A stretch of 64,000 nucleotides of DNA from Sedimentibacter sp. zth1 (GTDB lineage Bacteria > Bacillota > Clostridia > Tissierellales > Sedimentibacteraceae), in NCBI RefSeq assembly GCF_017352195.1, contig NZ_CP071445.1:2480001-2544000 (forward strand), read 5' to 3'. A model generated the notes under the pieces. The model searched no databases, was not told the DNA's origin, and was given only the letters and a program-made list of their open reading frames with translations. How positions within the stretch are numbered: the first letter of the stretch is position 1; every line of letters starts with the position of its first letter. Positions 1 to 8,797 of this stretch are shown here, one piece after another. A program made the position numbers and the translations under genes.

Positions 1-51
1 TATATGCTATTTTAAATCATAGTTTTGCTTGATAATAATAGTGGTATATAC

Positions 52-594
52 TTATAATTTGGTTTTTACTATATTCACAATTTGATTAACAATTTTATCC
101 AAATCCATATTACCATTAATAACATAATCTGAATTTGGTAAAATAGTATTAAGCATTTCTTCATATGCAATTCTTGCATATTTTAAATAAACACTCATTT
201 CTTCTCTGATTTCGTGTCCAGTAGCATTGCTCATATCACGTAACACACGTCTCGCCATTGCTATATCTAAAGGAGTATCAATAAAAATAGCACAGTCTAT
301 AAGTGGTTTAATCAAATCATTCTTATATGCAAATGGGTAATCCAATAAAATATATTGAACTTCATTATCTTCCTTAAGTTTCAAAATGTCCTTTTTTAGT
401 GGTTCTAATTTCCACACATTATAATTTGCTCCATCTATTACCCATTGATGAAAATTATCAACTTCACCTTCAAAATCATAATCGTCAAAATGAAGTGATT
501 TAGCATTTTTGAATTTTAGTTTAAGCTCATTTATTGTGGTTGTTTTACCACCTGCAGTAACGCCTGACACAGCGATTACCACTGCTTTCTTCAT
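52..594 (-). CDS. P-loop nucleoside/uridine kinase-like protein
   Basis: A 180-aa soluble P-loop NTPase. A Walker A loop (GVTAGGKTT) lies at the extreme N-terminus, followed by the acidic strand HFDDYDF, as in uridine kinase and related nucleoside kinases. Around residue 115 is an Arg-rich lid (ARRVLRDM). It probably phosphorylates a nucleoside or another small metabolite; the substrate cannot be told from sequence. The ATG at 592-594 is preferred over an upstream GTG because the GAGAAGG ribosome site overlaps that GTG and sits 8 nt from this ATG. It is the first of two minus-strand genes. Confidence 0.75.
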   Translation of the reverse strand: MKKAVVIAVSGVTAGGKTTTINELKLKFKNAKSLHFDDYDFEGEVDNFHQWVIDGANYNVWKLEPLKKDILKLKEDNEVQYILLDYPFAYKNDLIKPLIDCAIFIDTPLDIAMARRVLRDMSNATGHEIREEMSVYLKYARIAYEEMLNTILPNSDYVINGNMDLDKIVNQIVNIVKTKL

Positions 595-666
595 CACAAT
601 CACCTTCTCAAATATAAATAATTCTTAGTTCAATATTTCATAAGATAGTGAAGCAACTTAGTTATT

Positions 667-1920
667 TTATCTAACAGAGCCTAAATCATCTATAACTTTT
701 TTAATTATTGCAGGTGCTTTTCTACATTTTTCTGATGAAACTGCACATATTGCAAATCTAATACCTTTTTTAAGTGATACTAAGAATAAATTGTACTTAG
801 TTAACTCATTCATAACTTTTTTTGGTTCTGGATGAGCTATTGTTATAAAGAAACCATCCCTATATGGTAAAGTTTTAAGCCCAATTTTTTTGGCTTCTTC
901 AACAAATATTTTAGCTCTTTCTTGAAGCATTTTTTTATTTGTTACTACTTCATTTTGGTAAGCAGTTAATTTTTCTGGATCTGCATAAATAGTTGACATA
1001 GTTTCCATAGCACCTCTAGTACCATTTGACCAGTTAGCACGTCCAGAGTGCATACAAGAATATTGGAATTCAATAACTAAATCTTCATTAGAAGAAATTC
1101 CTATAGCAGCTCCTGAACGCATTCCGTACATTGTATATCCTTTTGACATACTGTAACCTATAATTACAAACAAGTTTTCAGGTAAATTAGAGAATTTTTT
1201 AAAGAATTTTCTTCTTTCTTGTCCTTGACCTGCATAATCTATATATGCTGTATCTACTAATAATATTACTCTGTTATCAGTATTCTTAGCTGCATTTTTT
1301 AAAATATTTAATATTTCATCCCATTCTTCATCAGAAACACTATATCCTGTTGGGTTGTGAGCGGGAGTGTTTAATATTGTTACAACTCTTCCTTGTTTTG
1401 CCATTAAAGCTTCAAAGTGTTCTTTGAATGAAACAATGTTAAAGTTTCCTTCTTCATTGAACATAGTGAAACATTCAACTTTTCTACCTATTTCTTCAGA
1501 AATAGTGTTGTATGGTGACCAAAACCAATCTGCTATCAATATTGTGTCACCTTCGTTTGTGTAATTGCAAATACCATGTTTAATACTGCCTGTACCACCT
1601 GGAGTTGCAATTGCTCTTATGTATGCATTAGGCTTGTAATCTCCAAAACAAGCTTTTTCAACGGATTTTAAATAGTCAGGTGTTCCGGCTAAAGGAGCAT
1701 AAGCTGCTATTTTTTCATTTGGAAGTCCTTTTAATGTAGAGTATACAGAATTCATACAAAGTAGATTTCCGTTATCATCATACAAAGCTCCAAGTGTTGC
1801 GTCTATAACATTTTCTTTTCCATGTTCAGCAATAGCTTTTTTAGCTTTTCCTGATATTTCAAATATAGGGTCATTAGCTATTGGCCATCTAGCATGGTCA
1901 GCTACCATATTAATACTCAT
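667..1920 (-). CDS. PLP-dependent class I/II aminotransferase
   Basis: A 417-aa fold-type I aminotransferase of the aspartate/aromatic superfamily. Visible marks are the NPTG motif near residue 190 (AHNPTGYS), the PLP-ring aspartate near 223 (LLVDTAY), the likely Schiff-base lysine K260 in SMSKGY, and a following MRSG with the phosphate-binding Arg. It is cytoplasmic and would move an amino group between an amino acid and a 2-oxo acid; the substrate is unknown. GAGGTGAT lies a few bases before the ATG. Length is normal for the family. It is distinct in sequence from the second aminotransferase at 5435. Confidence 0.85.
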   Translation of the reverse strand: MSINMVADHARWPIANDPIFEISGKAKKAIAEHGKENVIDATLGALYDDNGNLLCMNSVYSTLKGLPNEKIAAYAPLAGTPDYLKSVEKACFGDYKPNAYIRAIATPGGTGSIKHGICNYTNEGDTILIADWFWSPYNTISEEIGRKVECFTMFNEEGNFNIVSFKEHFEALMAKQGRVVTILNTPAHNPTGYSVSDEEWDEILNILKNAAKNTDNRVILLVDTAYIDYAGQGQERRKFFKKFSNLPENLFVIIGYSMSKGYTMYGMRSGAAIGISSNEDLVIEFQYSCMHSGRANWSNGTRGAMETMSTIYADPEKLTAYQNEVVTNKKMLQERAKIFVEEAKKIGLKTLPYRDGFFITIAHPEPKKVMNELTKYNLFLVSLKKGIRFAICAVSSEKCRKAPAIIKKVIDDLGSVR

Positions 1921-2258
1921 ATTATCACCTCATAGTGTTATTTTTTAAATATCAATTAGATATTAACATACAGGTATTGAAATGTCAATCAATGTAAGAT
2001 CTAAACAAAATATACAAAAATCAAAATTGATAGAACAGAATTGTTGGAATTCTAACTATATATAAGCGTATACAATAAATCAGCTTATTATTAAAGGTAG
2101 AAGTATGCAAAGTTATAATAAATTAAATAAAAATAGGTAATTACCTAAAAATATAAGCAAACAAATATTTAGCTGTGGTAAAAAAATAATAGTATATATA
2201 AAAAACAAAAGACATTATATTAATATTATAAATTGTACTTATAATATTAAAAAAATTG

Positions 2259-2287
2259 TTGACAACTATAATAGTTTGTAGTATTAT
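2259..2287 (+). promoter_or_regulatory. Promoter of tRNA-Lys
   Basis: A perfect -35 box TTGACA (2259-2264) and a -10 box TATTAT (2282-2287) are separated by 17 bp. They lie 36 bp before the mature tRNA 5' end. This is a strong sigma-A type promoter. Confidence 0.75.
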
Positions 2288-2323
2288 ATAAAAGTCGTAA
2301 AAATGACCCACCAAAATAAACAT

Positions 2324-2399
2324 GGTCCATTAGCTCAGCCGGCAGAGCACCTGACTTTTAATCAGGGTGTCCCGCGTTCGAATCGCGGATGGATCACCA
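2324..2399 (+). tRNA. tRNA-Lys (anticodon TTT)
   Basis: A 76-nt cloverleaf with CCA encoded. The acceptor arms GGTCCAT and ATGGATC pair with one G-U. The D arm contains AGCTCAGCCGGCAGAGC. The anticodon stem CCTGA/TCAGG closes the loop CTTTTAA, which gives anticodon TTT. The T arm is GCG-TTCGAAT-CGC. It stands alone, with its own promoter upstream and a terminator downstream. Confidence 0.96.
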
Positions 2400-2403
2400 A
2401 GCA

Positions 2404-2449
2404 AACAACATTTGACGCTCTATGTGACGTTGATTGTTGTTTTTTTTTA
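2404..2449 (+). terminator. Rho-independent terminator of tRNA-Lys
   Basis: The arms AACAACA and TGTTGTT, extended by an imperfect inner stem with CGT/ACG pairs, are followed by a run of eight or more T. It lies directly after the CCA end. Confidence 0.7.
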
Positions 2450-2458
2450 TGACACTAA

Positions 2459-2638
2459 CCCCGTTTTTGAAAAAAACGGCTGGTAGGTCAGATGCAGCGT
2501 TACCAAAGGAGAATAATTTTTCATATTAAAAACAAGCTAAACCTTTCGACAATTGTAGTTTCACTCAGAAAAGTAAAAGTGCAAACTCGCTAACGCTCAG
2601 ACAAGCACTTAAAACACTTTTCTAAGTTCAACCAATTG
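2459..2638. repeat. Structured non-coding region with nested inverted repeats
   Basis: No gene is supported between the tRNA terminator and the HAD gene. The segment holds a hairpin at about 2460-2478 (CCGTTTTT / AAAAACGG, loop GAA). It also holds nested arms: CAATTG at 2550 and 2633, AGAAAAGT at 2567 against ACTTTTCT at 2616, and AAGTGC at 2577 against GCACTT at 2605. The nesting suggests a folded RNA or a small decayed repeat element. No function can be assigned. Confidence 0.4.
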
Positions 2639-2752
2639 AAGCGAATGGAACGTTAATGGTTTTTAATATTAGAAAAATCATTCTTTTGTATAAAAATGAA
2701 GCGAACAAGTAAATTTGTGTAAAAGTCGCATAATCAAACTTTGGAGGTAAAA

Positions 2753-3547
2753 ATGTACAAGCTAATAGCAGTTGATTTAGATGATACTTTATTAAAAGAT
2801 GATTTGACAATAAGTGATAATAATAAGAAGGCAATAAAAAAAGCAATAGATAAGGGTGTGATTTTTACTTTAGCAACTGGTAGAGTAACAAAATCAGCAG
2901 TAAATATTGCTAAAGAACTGAATTTACAGGTACCGATAATTACTTTTCAAGGAGCAACAATACATAATCATATGACTTCTAAAAATATTATTGAAGAGTA
3001 TTTAATGGTAGAAGATGTATATAAAATTATTGATTTTGCACAATTAAATAATATTCATTGTAATTTATATGACAATAGCTGTATATATGTTGCAAAAGAA
3101 AATAAATGGTCGGATTATTACAGAACACTATCAAAAGGTTCTAATTTGAAGGCTGTTGGTAATCTTTTGGATTCAGGCTTGAAGTCAACACCTAAAATGA
3201 TATTGATAGATGAAGTTGAAAACATAGAAAAAATAAGACATGAGGTTGAAAAGTTAAATATAGAAAATATAAACATATTTACATCTAAACCAAATTTTTT
3301 GGAAATAACATTAGCAAATGCTTCTAAGGGACATGCTTTAGAAAGATATGCAAAAATGTTTAACATAAAAAAAGAAGAAGTCATTGCAATAGGTGATAGC
3401 TTTAATGATTTAACAATGATTGGGTATGCAGGTCTTGGGGTATGTATGGAAAACGGTAAAGAAGATATAAAGGACATTTCTGATTATATAACTTTAAGCA
3501 ATGAAAATGATGGAGTTGCAAATGTTATAGAAAAATTTATATTTTAA
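2753..3547 (+). CDS. HAD superfamily Cof-type phosphatase
   Basis: A 264-aa HAD hydrolase of the Cof/YidA type (IIB cap). Motif I is DLDDT at residues 8-12, with both catalytic aspartates. Motif II is the Thr of LATGR near 45. The C-terminal lysine lies around 190-200, and motif IV is GDSFND near 210. The cap domain fills the middle. Such enzymes dephosphorylate sugar phosphates or nucleotides; the substrate is not predictable. GGAGGT is spaced 5 nt from this ATG, so the in-frame TTG 12 nt upstream is rejected. It appears monocistronic. Confidence 0.85.
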   Translation: MYKLIAVDLDDTLLKDDLTISDNNKKAIKKAIDKGVIFTLATGRVTKSAVNIAKELNLQVPIITFQGATIHNHMTSKNIIEEYLMVEDVYKIIDFAQLNNIHCNLYDNSCIYVAKENKWSDYYRTLSKGSNLKAVGNLLDSGLKSTPKMILIDEVENIEKIRHEVEKLNIENINIFTSKPNFLEITLANASKGHALERYAKMFNIKKEEVIAIGDSFNDLTMIGYAGLGVCMENGKEDIKDISDYITLSNENDGVANVIEKFIF

Positions 3548-3692
3548 AAATATATTGAAGAAAATGTATAGTGCTGCTTTATATCGTAACTAACAATTAT
3601 TATTATAAAAAACAAATATGAGATGATTTGACCGTATATTTATATTAATTTAAATAATTTAAATAATTTGTTGTTTTTTGTATTGTAAAATG

Positions 3693-3735
3693 TTAAATTA
3701 TTGTGTAGAATTATTGTGTAAAATTATTGTGGTAA
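3693..3735 (+). repeat. Three tandem AATTATTGTG direct repeats upstream of prs
   Basis: AATTATTGTGTA occurs twice and AATTATTGTGGTA once, in tandem, about 50 bp before the putative prs -10 box. The 290-bp gap between the HAD gene and prs is otherwise AT-rich and featureless. The copies could be binding sites for a regulator or simple AT-rich drift. Confidence 0.4.
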
Positions 3736-3780
3736 ATTTATGAATATTAATTATAAATTTAGTTAAAATGAATTTGTTAC

Positions 3781-3786
3781 TATAAT
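3781..3786 (+). promoter_or_regulatory. Putative -10 box of prs
   Basis: TATAAT lies 52 bp before the prs start codon. No good -35 hexamer is seen at 16-18 bp, so an activator or upstream repeats may matter. Confidence 0.35.
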
Positions 3787-3837
3787 GAAAAAATCTATTT
3801 AAAAAATAGTAAAAATAAATAAAATATGGAGGAGTAT

Positions 3838-4983
3838 ATGTTAAAAGAATATACTAATAAATATACACCTATAGCTGATTTGTCAATTATAGGAATGAAC
3901 GGAGTTGAGGAAATAACTGATGCGATAGATCGTTATTTATTAAATTGGCGTTCAGAAGAGGCTAAATCAAGAAATATAGACACATTTAAAATTAAAACTA
4001 AGTGTCCTAGATTTGGAACTGGCGAAGGAAAAGGTATTATATTTGAATCTGTAAGAGGAAATGACATCTTTATTATATCAGATGTTTTCAACTATGGTGT
4101 TACATACAAAATGTATGGTAAAGAAACTATGATGAGTCCGGACGATCATTTCCAAGATCTTAAAAGAATTATTGCTGCTATTGGTGGTAAAGCTAGGAGA
4201 ATTACAGTTATAATGCCAATGCTTTATGAAGGAAGACAGCATGGTAGACAAATGAGAGAATCGCTTGATTGTTCTTTAGCATTACAAGAATTAGTTCATA
4301 TGGGAGTAGAAAATATTATTTCTTTTGACGTACATGATCCTAAAATACAAAATGCAATACCATTAAGTGGATTTGAAAATTTCCATCCAACATATCAAAT
4401 GATTAAGTCTTTTGTTAGTACAGAAAAAGATTTTGAAAGTATCAAAGATAACTTAATTATAGTATCTCCTGATGCTGGCGGGATGGGTAGATGTATATAT
4501 TATTCTTCTGTTATGGGTGTTGATTTAGGTATGTTTTATAAAAGAAGAGATTATACAAGAGTAGTAAAAGGTAAAAATCCTGTTTTGAGCCACGAATTTT
4601 TAGGAACAGACTTAAAAGATAAAAATGTTATAATTATAGATGATATGATTTCTTCAGGTGATTCAATGATTGATGCTGCTACAAAGCTTAAAGAAAGAGG
4701 CGCAAAGAAAGTATTTGTGTTTGCAGCATTTGGCTTATTCAATGAGGGACTTGATAGATTTGATAAAGCTCAAAAGGACGGTATAATAGAAAGAGTTTAT
4801 ACTACAAATTTAATTTATAGAACACCGGAATTAAAAACACGTTCTTGGTATCATGAAGTTGATATGTCTAAATATGTTGCAAGTATCATAGATGTATTAA
4901 ATTCGGATAAATCATTAAGTGAGTTATTAGATCCAGTACAAAAAATAAAAGCTATTTTATCAAACAGTGTAGACGAAGATTAA
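3838..4983 (+). CDS. prs: Ribose-phosphate pyrophosphokinase (long form)
   Basis: This 381-aa enzyme makes PRPP from ribose 5-phosphate and ATP, the entry to purine, pyrimidine, His and NAD synthesis. Seen directly are the nucleotide/phosphate stretch DVHDPKIQNAIPL (family form DLHxxQIQ) near residue 165 and the PRPP loop VIIIDDMISSGDS near 265. At 381 aa it is clearly longer than the usual 310-320 aa, with extra sequence at the N-terminus and in the C-terminal tail. A long variant also occurs in other clostridia. The ATG at 3838 follows GGAGGAG; the earlier in-frame ATG at 3826 overlaps that site. Confidence 0.88.
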   Translation: MLKEYTNKYTPIADLSIIGMNGVEEITDAIDRYLLNWRSEEAKSRNIDTFKIKTKCPRFGTGEGKGIIFESVRGNDIFIISDVFNYGVTYKMYGKETMMSPDDHFQDLKRIIAAIGGKARRITVIMPMLYEGRQHGRQMRESLDCSLALQELVHMGVENIISFDVHDPKIQNAIPLSGFENFHPTYQMIKSFVSTEKDFESIKDNLIIVSPDAGGMGRCIYYSSVMGVDLGMFYKRRDYTRVVKGKNPVLSHEFLGTDLKDKNVIIIDDMISSGDSMIDAATKLKERGAKKVFVFAAFGLFNEGLDRFDKAQKDGIIERVYTTNLIYRTPELKTRSWYHEVDMSKYVASIIDVLNSDKSLSELLDPVQKIKAILSNSVDED

Positions 4984-5017
4984 TATTAATTAAAAATAAA
5001 ATAATACATTTTAATGT

Positions 5018-5075
5018 GCTCTTTTTATAGTTTATAGTTTTAAAATCAGGCTATTATTATAAAAAGAGCTTTTTA
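5018..5075 (+). terminator. Terminator after prs
   Basis: GCTCTTTTTATAG pairs with CTAT...ATAAAAAGAGC, followed by TTTTT. The rest of the 450-bp gap up to the next gene is AT-rich, with only a promoter recognisable near 5333-5360. Confidence 0.7.
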
Positions 5076-5332
5076 AAATTTCAAAATTCGAATGGATGAA
5101 TTATGAATATAAATATAATAAATTTAAAATACATAATTTAATTGAAATAATTATGATTTAAATAAATTTAGTATTATTAAAATTATTTTTTGATAAAATA
5201 TAAATTATATATATAATTTAGCCTTATAAAGATAATTGAATCAGCCATATCACCGTTTTTTATTATATAAAAACACAAATGGAAAAAATTACACAAAGTT
5301 ATTGAAGTGGTCTTATTTATTGAAAATACATC

Positions 5333-5360
5333 TTGAAAAAATACAATAAAGATGTATAAT
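5333..5360 (+). promoter_or_regulatory. Promoter of the aspartate aminotransferase gene
   Basis: TTGAAA (5333-5338) and TATAAT (5355-5360) are 16 bp apart and lie about 75 bp before the start codon. Confidence 0.55.
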
Positions 5361-5434
5361 AAATAAGGATTCAATTTATAATAAAAATAGAATAATAATG
5401 TATTATAATATTAATTTAAGGAAGGTATTAAAAA

Positions 5435-6631
5435 ATGAAATACTCAAACAGAATTAATGAAATGCAATTATCCCCAATAAGAAAGTTAGTTCCGATTGCA
5501 GAGTCAGCAAAAAAACAAGGCAAGAAGGTATATCATCTAAATATAGGTCAACCTGATATAGAAACTCCAAAAGAGTTTTTTGAAGCAATAAAAAATTATG
5601 ACCAAAAAGTTTTGGCATATGCTTTTTCACAAGGTTTACCAGTCTTGATAGATAGCTTCATAAAATATTATAAATCATTTGGTGTTGAGTATGATAAGGA
5701 TGAAATACTAATTACAAATGGTGGTAGTGAAGCAATTCAATTTACATTAGTAGCTACATGTGATAACGGGGATGAAATATTGGTACCAGAGCCATTCTAT
5801 ACTAATTATAATAGTTTCGGCAAATACGCAGGAGTTAAAGTTGTTCCAATAACAACAAAAGCTGAGAACGGATTTAAACTTCCATCTAAGGAAGAAATCG
5901 TTTCAAAAATAACAAATAAAACAAAAGCTATAATGTTGTCTAATCCTGGAAATCCAACAGGTGCAATTTATTCCAAAGAACAAGTTGAAATGGTTAAGCA
6001 GATAGCTATTGAAAATAACTTGTATATTATAGCGGATGAAGTATATAGAGAGTTCGTTTATGATGGCATGGATTATGTAAGTTTTTCTCAGTTAGAAGGA
6101 ATTGATGATAGATTAATTCTAACAGATAGTATATCAAAAAGATATAGTGCATGTGGTGCGAGAATTGGTTGTATAGTGTGCAAAAACAAAGAGTTAATGG
6201 GACAAATAATGAAGCTTTGTCAAGCAAGACTATGTGTTCCAACAATTGAACAGGTTGGAGCTGCAGCTTTAGTAGATGTATCACCTGAATATATGAAAAA
6301 TGCAATTGCAGAATACCAACTAAGACGTGACGTCGTATATAGTGCACTTGAAAAAATGGATGGTGTAATATGTGAACAGCCTAAAGGAGCATTTTATATT
6401 ATAGCTAAATTGCCTATTAAGAATGCTGAAAACTTTGTAAAATGGATGCTAACAGATTTTGATGTTGATGGTAAAACAGTTATGATGGCACCGGCGGAAG
6501 GCTTCTATGCTACTAAAGGATTAGGTGTAGATGAAGTTAGATTGTCATATGTACTTAAGAAGGAAGATTTAGAAGATGCAATGATGATATTGGCTAAAGG
6601 TCTTGAAACATATAGAAAGATAGAAAAATAA
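5435..6631 (+). CDS. Aspartate aminotransferase-type PLP enzyme
   Basis: A 398-aa class I aminotransferase. The N-terminus carries NIGQPDIETP, followed by TNGGSEAI, the NPTG motif (NPGNPTGA), IADEVYREF and the PLP lysine K235 in SISKRYS. The C-terminal Arg lies in EVRLSY. The substrate is probably aspartate or another amino acid; MalY and alanine aminotransferase relatives share these motifs. Ribosome site AAGGAAGG. Single gene between its own promoter and terminator. Confidence 0.88.
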   Translation: MKYSNRINEMQLSPIRKLVPIAESAKKQGKKVYHLNIGQPDIETPKEFFEAIKNYDQKVLAYAFSQGLPVLIDSFIKYYKSFGVEYDKDEILITNGGSEAIQFTLVATCDNGDEILVPEPFYTNYNSFGKYAGVKVVPITTKAENGFKLPSKEEIVSKITNKTKAIMLSNPGNPTGAIYSKEQVEMVKQIAIENNLYIIADEVYREFVYDGMDYVSFSQLEGIDDRLILTDSISKRYSACGARIGCIVCKNKELMGQIMKLCQARLCVPTIEQVGAAALVDVSPEYMKNAIAEYQLRRDVVYSALEKMDGVICEQPKGAFYIIAKLPIKNAENFVKWMLTDFDVDGKTVMMAPAEGFYATKGLGVDEVRLSYVLKKEDLEDAMMILAKGLETYRKIEK

Positions 6632-6662
6632 TAAGTTTAAATTATTAATTAAAATAGATATT

Positions 6663-6707
6663 AGAGATGTTAAATACTAATTGGTAGTATTTGCATCTCT
6701 TTTTTTA
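6663..6707 (+). terminator. Terminator of the aspartate aminotransferase gene
   Basis: AGAGATG...AATACTA pairs with GGTAGTATTTGCATCTCT, then T7. A clean hairpin of about 16 bp. Confidence 0.8.
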
Positions 6708-6767
6708 TATATTAGGAAATGTAGATTGCAAAGTATGGAACATCTCTGCTTTCAAAGTATAGAATAT

Positions 6768-7214
6768 TTATTTAGTAAGCTCATTAACTGCGTTTTCTGC
6801 AAACTTGTCAATTACATATAAATACTTTTCAATATCCTCAGAAGATATTGATTTTGTAATTAGTCGAAAATAGTCATTTTGTGCTTTGTGAAGAATTTCA
6901 ATTGTCGAATTTGCTTTATCTGTTATACTTAAATACTGAAATCTTCTATCTTTCTTGTTAGTTTTTATACATAATAGACCTTTGTTAATAAGTGGTTCAA
7001 TAGCTTTTGATACACATGATTTTGATAAACCACGATGAATAACTATGTCCCTAGCAGTTTTGTATTGCGGATTATTGGCAATAAAAATTAATACATCAGC
7101 TTCTGGTTTCGATAAACCAGCATTTGCAGCAGCTTTTGTAAATACATTATTATAGAGGCTATTTAATTTACTAGTTGTAAAAGCGTGTTTTTTCATAAAA
7201 TTTATGTTATCCAT
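6768..7214 (-). CDS. MarR-family transcriptional regulator
   Basis: A 148-aa winged-helix DNA-binding protein. The recognition region ARDIVIHRGLSKSCVSKAI lies at about residues 56-75, and the wing RRFQYLSITDK follows. It lies head to head with a MATE pump gene, the usual layout for a MarR repressor controlling drug efflux, so it probably represses that pump and itself. The start follows AGGAGA. Confidence 0.85.
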   Translation of the reverse strand: MDNINFMKKHAFTTSKLNSLYNNVFTKAAANAGLSKPEADVLIFIANNPQYKTARDIVIHRGLSKSCVSKAIEPLINKGLLCIKTNKKDRRFQYLSITDKANSTIEILHKAQNDYFRLITKSISSEDIEKYLYVIDKFAENAVNELTK

Positions 7215-7235
7215 TATTTTCTCCTAAAATAAAAG

Positions 7236-7277
7236 TAGTTTACTATTCAACTGTTTCATTGTATACTATTATATAAT
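7236..7277. promoter_or_regulatory. Candidate MarR operator and MATE promoter
   Basis: TAGTTTAC (7236-7243) and GTATACTA (7261-7268) form an imperfect inverted repeat between the divergent MarR and MATE genes. TATAAT (7272-7277) could be the -10 box of the pump gene. The operator role is inferred from position. Confidence 0.35.
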
Positions 7278-7341
7278 TGAGAATTAAATATGTCAATTCT
7301 TATAAACAACATATAAAATTATAACATAAAGGAGAGCATAA

Positions 7342-8709
7342 ATGTATCAAAATAAGACAGAATCATTGGGGAAAGAAAAAGTTGGAAAATTGTTATTTAA
7401 CTTGGCACTTCCAGCAATAGTTGCACAGCTTATAAACTTACTTTACAATTTAGTTGACCGTATGTATATTGGTCATATAGCAGAGGTAGGAAAATTGGCA
7501 TTAACTGGAACGGGCGTTTGCTTACCGTTAATTATGATTATTACAGCTTTTGCTTCGTTGGTTAGCATAGGTGGAGCATCAAGAGCATCTATTTTTCTTG
7601 GTAAAAATGATAAAGATAATGCTGAAAAAACATTGGGAAATTGTAGTTCCCTTCTTGTAATTATATCATTAATTTTAACATTTCTATTTATAATGTTTGC
7701 AGAGAAAATATTATTAGTATTTGGTGCAAGTGAAAATACAATAGAATATGCATTATCATATATGCGTATTTATAGTATTGGAACAATATTTGTTCAATTA
7801 ACTCTTGGATTAAATGCGTTTATAACAGCACAGGGTTTTGCTAAAATGAGCATGTATACAGTTTTAATTGGAGCAATATGCAATATTATTTTAGATCCAA
7901 TTCTAATATATGGTCTTAATATGGGAGTTTCGGGTGCTGCGTTAGCAACAATTACTTCCCAAGCTATATCAGCTATCTGGGTTATTAAGTTTTTAACAGG
8001 CAAAAAAACTAACTTAAGAATAAAAAAAGAGTATTTAAAGATATCGTCAAAAATAATATTGCCGTGTTTAACTCTTGGACTATCTCCATTTATTATGCAA
8101 TCAACAGAAAGTTTAATTGCAGTATGCTTCAATCAGTCTCTTTTAAGGTATGGAGGGGATATTGCAGTAGGTGCTATGACAATATTAACAAGTGTAACGC
8201 AATTTTCAATGTTGCCGCTTATGGGCTTAACCCAAGGAGCACAGCCGATAACAAGTTACAATTTTGGTGCTAAAAATACTGATAGGGTTAAGAAAGCATT
8301 CAAACTGCTGTTAGTATCATCTATTGTTTATTCAACTACACTTTGGATTGGAATTATGCTAGCACCGCAAGTATTCGTAAAAATATTTAACAATGATCCA
8401 GTGTTAGTAGAATTTACAGTACATGCACTACGAGTATATATGGCTGTTTCATGTATATTTGGAATTCAAATTGCTTGCCAGCAAACATTTATTGCTATTG
8501 GTAATGCTAAAAGTTCAATTTTCCTAGCTTTGTTTAGAAAAATAATAGTATTGATACCACTAATTTATATTATGCCATTAATTATGGAGAATAAAACGAC
8601 TGCAGTATTTATGGCAGAGCCATTTGCTGATTTTATTGCTGTTACAGTGACATCAATTTTGTTTATAATTCAGTTTAGAAAATCCTTGAAAAATATAAGT
8701 AGAAGCTAA
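7342..8709 (+). CDS. MATE family multidrug efflux transporter
   Basis: A 455-aa integral membrane protein with about twelve hydrophobic segments and family marks: LPAIVAQLINLLYNLVD at the start, and GLTQGAQPITSYNFGAKN near residue 300. It exports organic cations or drugs in exchange for Na+ or H+. It is divergent from the MarR gene and likely derepressed by that regulator's ligand. Ribosome site AAGGAG. A second, separate MATE gene lies at 15712. Confidence 0.9.
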   Translation: MYQNKTESLGKEKVGKLLFNLALPAIVAQLINLLYNLVDRMYIGHIAEVGKLALTGTGVCLPLIMIITAFASLVSIGGASRASIFLGKNDKDNAEKTLGNCSSLLVIISLILTFLFIMFAEKILLVFGASENTIEYALSYMRIYSIGTIFVQLTLGLNAFITAQGFAKMSMYTVLIGAICNIILDPILIYGLNMGVSGAALATITSQAISAIWVIKFLTGKKTNLRIKKEYLKISSKIILPCLTLGLSPFIMQSTESLIAVCFNQSLLRYGGDIAVGAMTILTSVTQFSMLPLMGLTQGAQPITSYNFGAKNTDRVKKAFKLLLVSSIVYSTTLWIGIMLAPQVFVKIFNNDPVLVEFTVHALRVYMAVSCIFGIQIACQQTFIAIGNAKSSIFLALFRKIIVLIPLIYIMPLIMENKTTAVFMAEPFADFIAVTVTSILFIIQFRKSLKNISRS

Positions 8710-8730
8710 CGAGTTAACAAAATCTAATTA

Positions 8731-8779
8731 AAAAATACCAGCCTAAGTAACAATGAATTGTTACTAGTCTGGTATTTTT
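8731..8779. terminator. Bidirectional terminator
   Basis: AAAAATACCAG pairs with CTGGTATTTTT, with an inner AGTAACAAT/ATTGTTACT stem. T-runs on both strands serve the converging MATE and transglutaminase genes. Confidence 0.8.
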
Positions 8780-8797
8780 AATTATTAGTTCCTTTTT

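Noticed and set aside
2141-2323. Minus-strand ORF of 60 codons ending at tRNA-Lys
   Set aside because: It runs antisense over the tRNA promoter, has no ribosome site, and is made of low-complexity Phe/Ile/Tyr from AT-rich DNA.
3693-3735. CRISPR-like array
   Set aside because: Repeats are about 13 bp, directly adjacent without spacers, and no cas gene exists in the window.
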